Source: Candidatus Rokuibacteriota bacterium (GTDB lineage: Bacteria; Methylomirabilota; Methylomirabilia; Rokubacteriales; CSP1-6). Taken from it: 8,275 nucleotides of DNA. Shown here one piece after another: positions 7,160 through 8,275 of the stretch. Location: positions 1 through 8,275 of the forward strand of contig JACQCN010000236.1 in the NCBI GenBank assembly GCA_016201575.1, written 5' to 3'. The position numbers and the translations under genes are program-made. Position 1 is the first letter of the stretch, and each line of letters begins with the position of its first letter. The notes beneath the pieces were generated by a model. That model did no database searches and was not told where the DNA came from. It saw nothing but the letters and a program-made list of their open reading frames with translations.

Positions 7160-8028
7160 CGCTCCTCTCCGACGTCTTCGCGCAGGCCCTCAACGGCCTG
7201 CAGTACGGCATGCTCCTCTTCCTCCTGTCCGTGGGCCTCACGCTCATCTTCGGCATGCTCGGCATCATCAACCTGGCCCACGGCGCCTTCTTCACGCTCG
7301 GGGCCTACGCCGGGCTCGCCGCCGTCGCCGGCACGCGGAGCTTCTGGCTCGCGCTGCTCCTGGCGCCCCTCGCGGTGGCGGCGGTGGGCGCGCTGGTCGA
7401 GCGCACGTGCCTGCGCCCGCTCTACGCGCGCGGGGCACCGGCGCAGGTCCTGCTCACGTTCGGCCTGATCTACCTCTTCGACGACCTCGTGAAGTGGATC
7501 TGGGGCGCCCACGTCCGCTCGATGTCCCCGCCCGCGGCCTTCGCCGACTCGGTGGCGATCGGCACGCTGCGCTTCCCGTCCTACCGGCTTTTCGTCATCG
7601 GCTTCGGCCTCGCCCTGGCCGTGGCGCTCTGGCTCGTGATCGAGCGGACGCGGCTCGGCGCGGTCATCCGCGCCGGGGTCTACGACGCCGAGATGGCGGC
7701 GGGGCTCGGGGTGAACATCGACCGCGTCTTCACCGCGGTCTTCGCCTTCGGCGCGGCGCTGGCGGCGGTCGCCGGCGTGGTGGCGGTGCCGATCCAGGCC
7801 GCCTACCCGGGGATGGGCGTCGAGATCCTCGTCCGCACGCTGATCGTGGTCGTCATCGGCGGGATCGGGAGCCTGAAGGGGTCGCTCGCGGGGAGCCTGA
7901 TCCTGGGCGAGGCGGAGACCTTCGGGAAGGCCTGGCTCCCCGACACGTCGATGTTCGTGATCTACGGCGTGATGGCCCTCGTGCTGCTCGTCCGGCCGCG
8001 GGGCCTGTTCGGTCGTGCGCTCCGCTAA
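7156..8028 (+). CDS. livH: Branched-chain amino acid-type ABC transporter permease LivH
   Basis: Inner-membrane permease subunit of a Liv-type importer, 290 residues, the normal size. The hydrophobic profile fits about eight membrane segments. Family signatures are present: GLTLIFGMLGIINLAHGAFF (27-46, with NLAHG at 39-43), the cytoplasmic coupling segment RAGVYDAEMAAGLGVN near 173-188, and VVVIGGIGSLKGSLAG starting at 231. The GTG start at 7156 overlaps the stop of the binding-protein gene as GTGA, indicating translational coupling. It would pair with LivM to form the transmembrane channel. The same frame is open far upstream, through the binding-protein gene, but that is a GC-rich artefact. 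The symbol denotes family membership; the transported substrate is not known. Confidence 0.93.
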   Translation: MTLLSDVFAQALNGLQYGMLLFLLSVGLTLIFGMLGIINLAHGAFFTLGAYAGLAAVAGTRSFWLALLLAPLAVAAVGALVERTCLRPLYARGAPAQVLLTFGLIYLFDDLVKWIWGAHVRSMSPPAAFADSVAIGTLRFPSYRLFVIGFGLALAVALWLVIERTRLGAVIRAGVYDAEMAAGLGVNIDRVFTAVFAFGAALAAVAGVVAVPIQAAYPGMGVEILVRTLIVVVIGGIGSLKGSLAGSLILGEAETFGKAWLPDTSMFVIYGVMALVLLVRPRGLFGRALR

Positions 8029-8275
8029 GCTGGTGACCGCGGCGGGCCTCGCCGCCGTCGCCGCGATGCCGTGGTACGCGGGCACCTACCCGGTGAAGCT
8101 CGCCCAGGAGATCCTGATCTGGGGCATCTTCGCCATGAGCCTCGACCTGCTCATGGGCTACGCCGGCCTGGTCTCGTTCGGCCACTCGGCATTCTTCGGC
8201 CTCGGAGGCTACGTCGCCGCGCTCGCGCTCATGCACTGGTCGCCCTCGCTGGCGTCTGGCCTCCTGCTGCCCGCC
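8015..8275 (+). CDS. livM: Branched-chain amino acid-type ABC transporter permease LivM (3' partial)
   Basis: The second Liv permease subunit, cut by the right edge after 87 codons with no stop. The N-terminus has a hydrophobic segment, then KLAQEILIWGIFAMSLDLLMGYAG in two pieces around 29-51, followed by the conserved LivM signature GLVSFGHSAFFGLGGY (51-66). I chose the GTG at 8015, which overlaps the end of livH by 14 bp and keeps the usual basic N-terminus (RSAK); a GTG at 8033, four bases after the livH stop, is an alternative. Neither has a strong ribosome binding site, so coupling to livH is likely. LivG and LivF ATPase genes are expected just beyond the window. Confidence 0.9.
   Translation, partial: MRSAKLVTAAGLAAVAAMPWYAGTYPVKLAQEILIWGIFAMSLDLLMGYAGLVSFGHSAFFGLGGYVAALALMHWSPSLASGLLLPA

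Noticed and set aside
5938..8028. A 696-codon plus-strand open frame covering the binding-protein and permease genes
   Set aside because: Only its 3' part (from 7156) is LivH. The 5' part is Arg/Gly/Pro-rich and is the +2 shadow of the well-supported substrate-binding protein. The frame stays open because of high GC, not because of a fusion.

Overview
The window is very GC-rich, densely coding bacterial DNA. It shows no mobile elements, CRISPR array or RNA genes. The strong third-position GC, the large reducing polyketide synthase (PKS) and the Liv-type ABC transporter led by a Tat-exported binding protein suggest a soil bacterium, perhaps of the Rokubacteria/Methylomirabilota or myxobacterial/proteobacterial type. 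That placement is a guess from gene style; no phylogenetic marker is present.

Region 1 (1-4046, + strand) is the 3' part of a type I reducing PKS, open at the left edge. Visible domains in order are the C-terminal half of a C-methyltransferase, a structural ketoreductase half, enoylreductase, catalytic ketoreductase, acyl carrier protein (ACP) and, in place of a thioesterase, a PlsC/AGPAT-type lysophospholipid acyltransferase in the same reading frame. All visible catalytic residues are intact. The simplest reading is an enzyme that builds a methyl-branched, reduced acyl chain and hands it from its own ACP to a glycerophospholipid acceptor.

Region 2 (3973-5549, - strand) is a two-gene operon facing the PKS tail to tail: a cytoplasmic class 3 alpha/beta-hydrolase lipase, then an Sfp-type phosphopantetheinyl transferase (PPTase) joined by a TGATG stop/start overlap. 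The PPTase would activate the PKS ACP. The lipase could plausibly supply or edit the lyso-lipid acceptor, though this is speculation. The PPTase C-terminus overlaps the PKS 3' end and looks frameshifted.

Region 3 (5550-5956) is non-coding, between divergent transcripts. It holds a good ribosome binding site and a weak promoter candidate for the lipase, plus a short interrupted palindrome.

Region 4 (5957-8275, + strand) is the start of a branched-chain-amino-acid-type ABC uptake operon: Tat-signal substrate-binding protein, LivH permease and the first part of LivM, with overlapping genes. The ATPases (LivG/LivF) are expected beyond the right edge. Nothing links this transporter functionally to the PKS locus.
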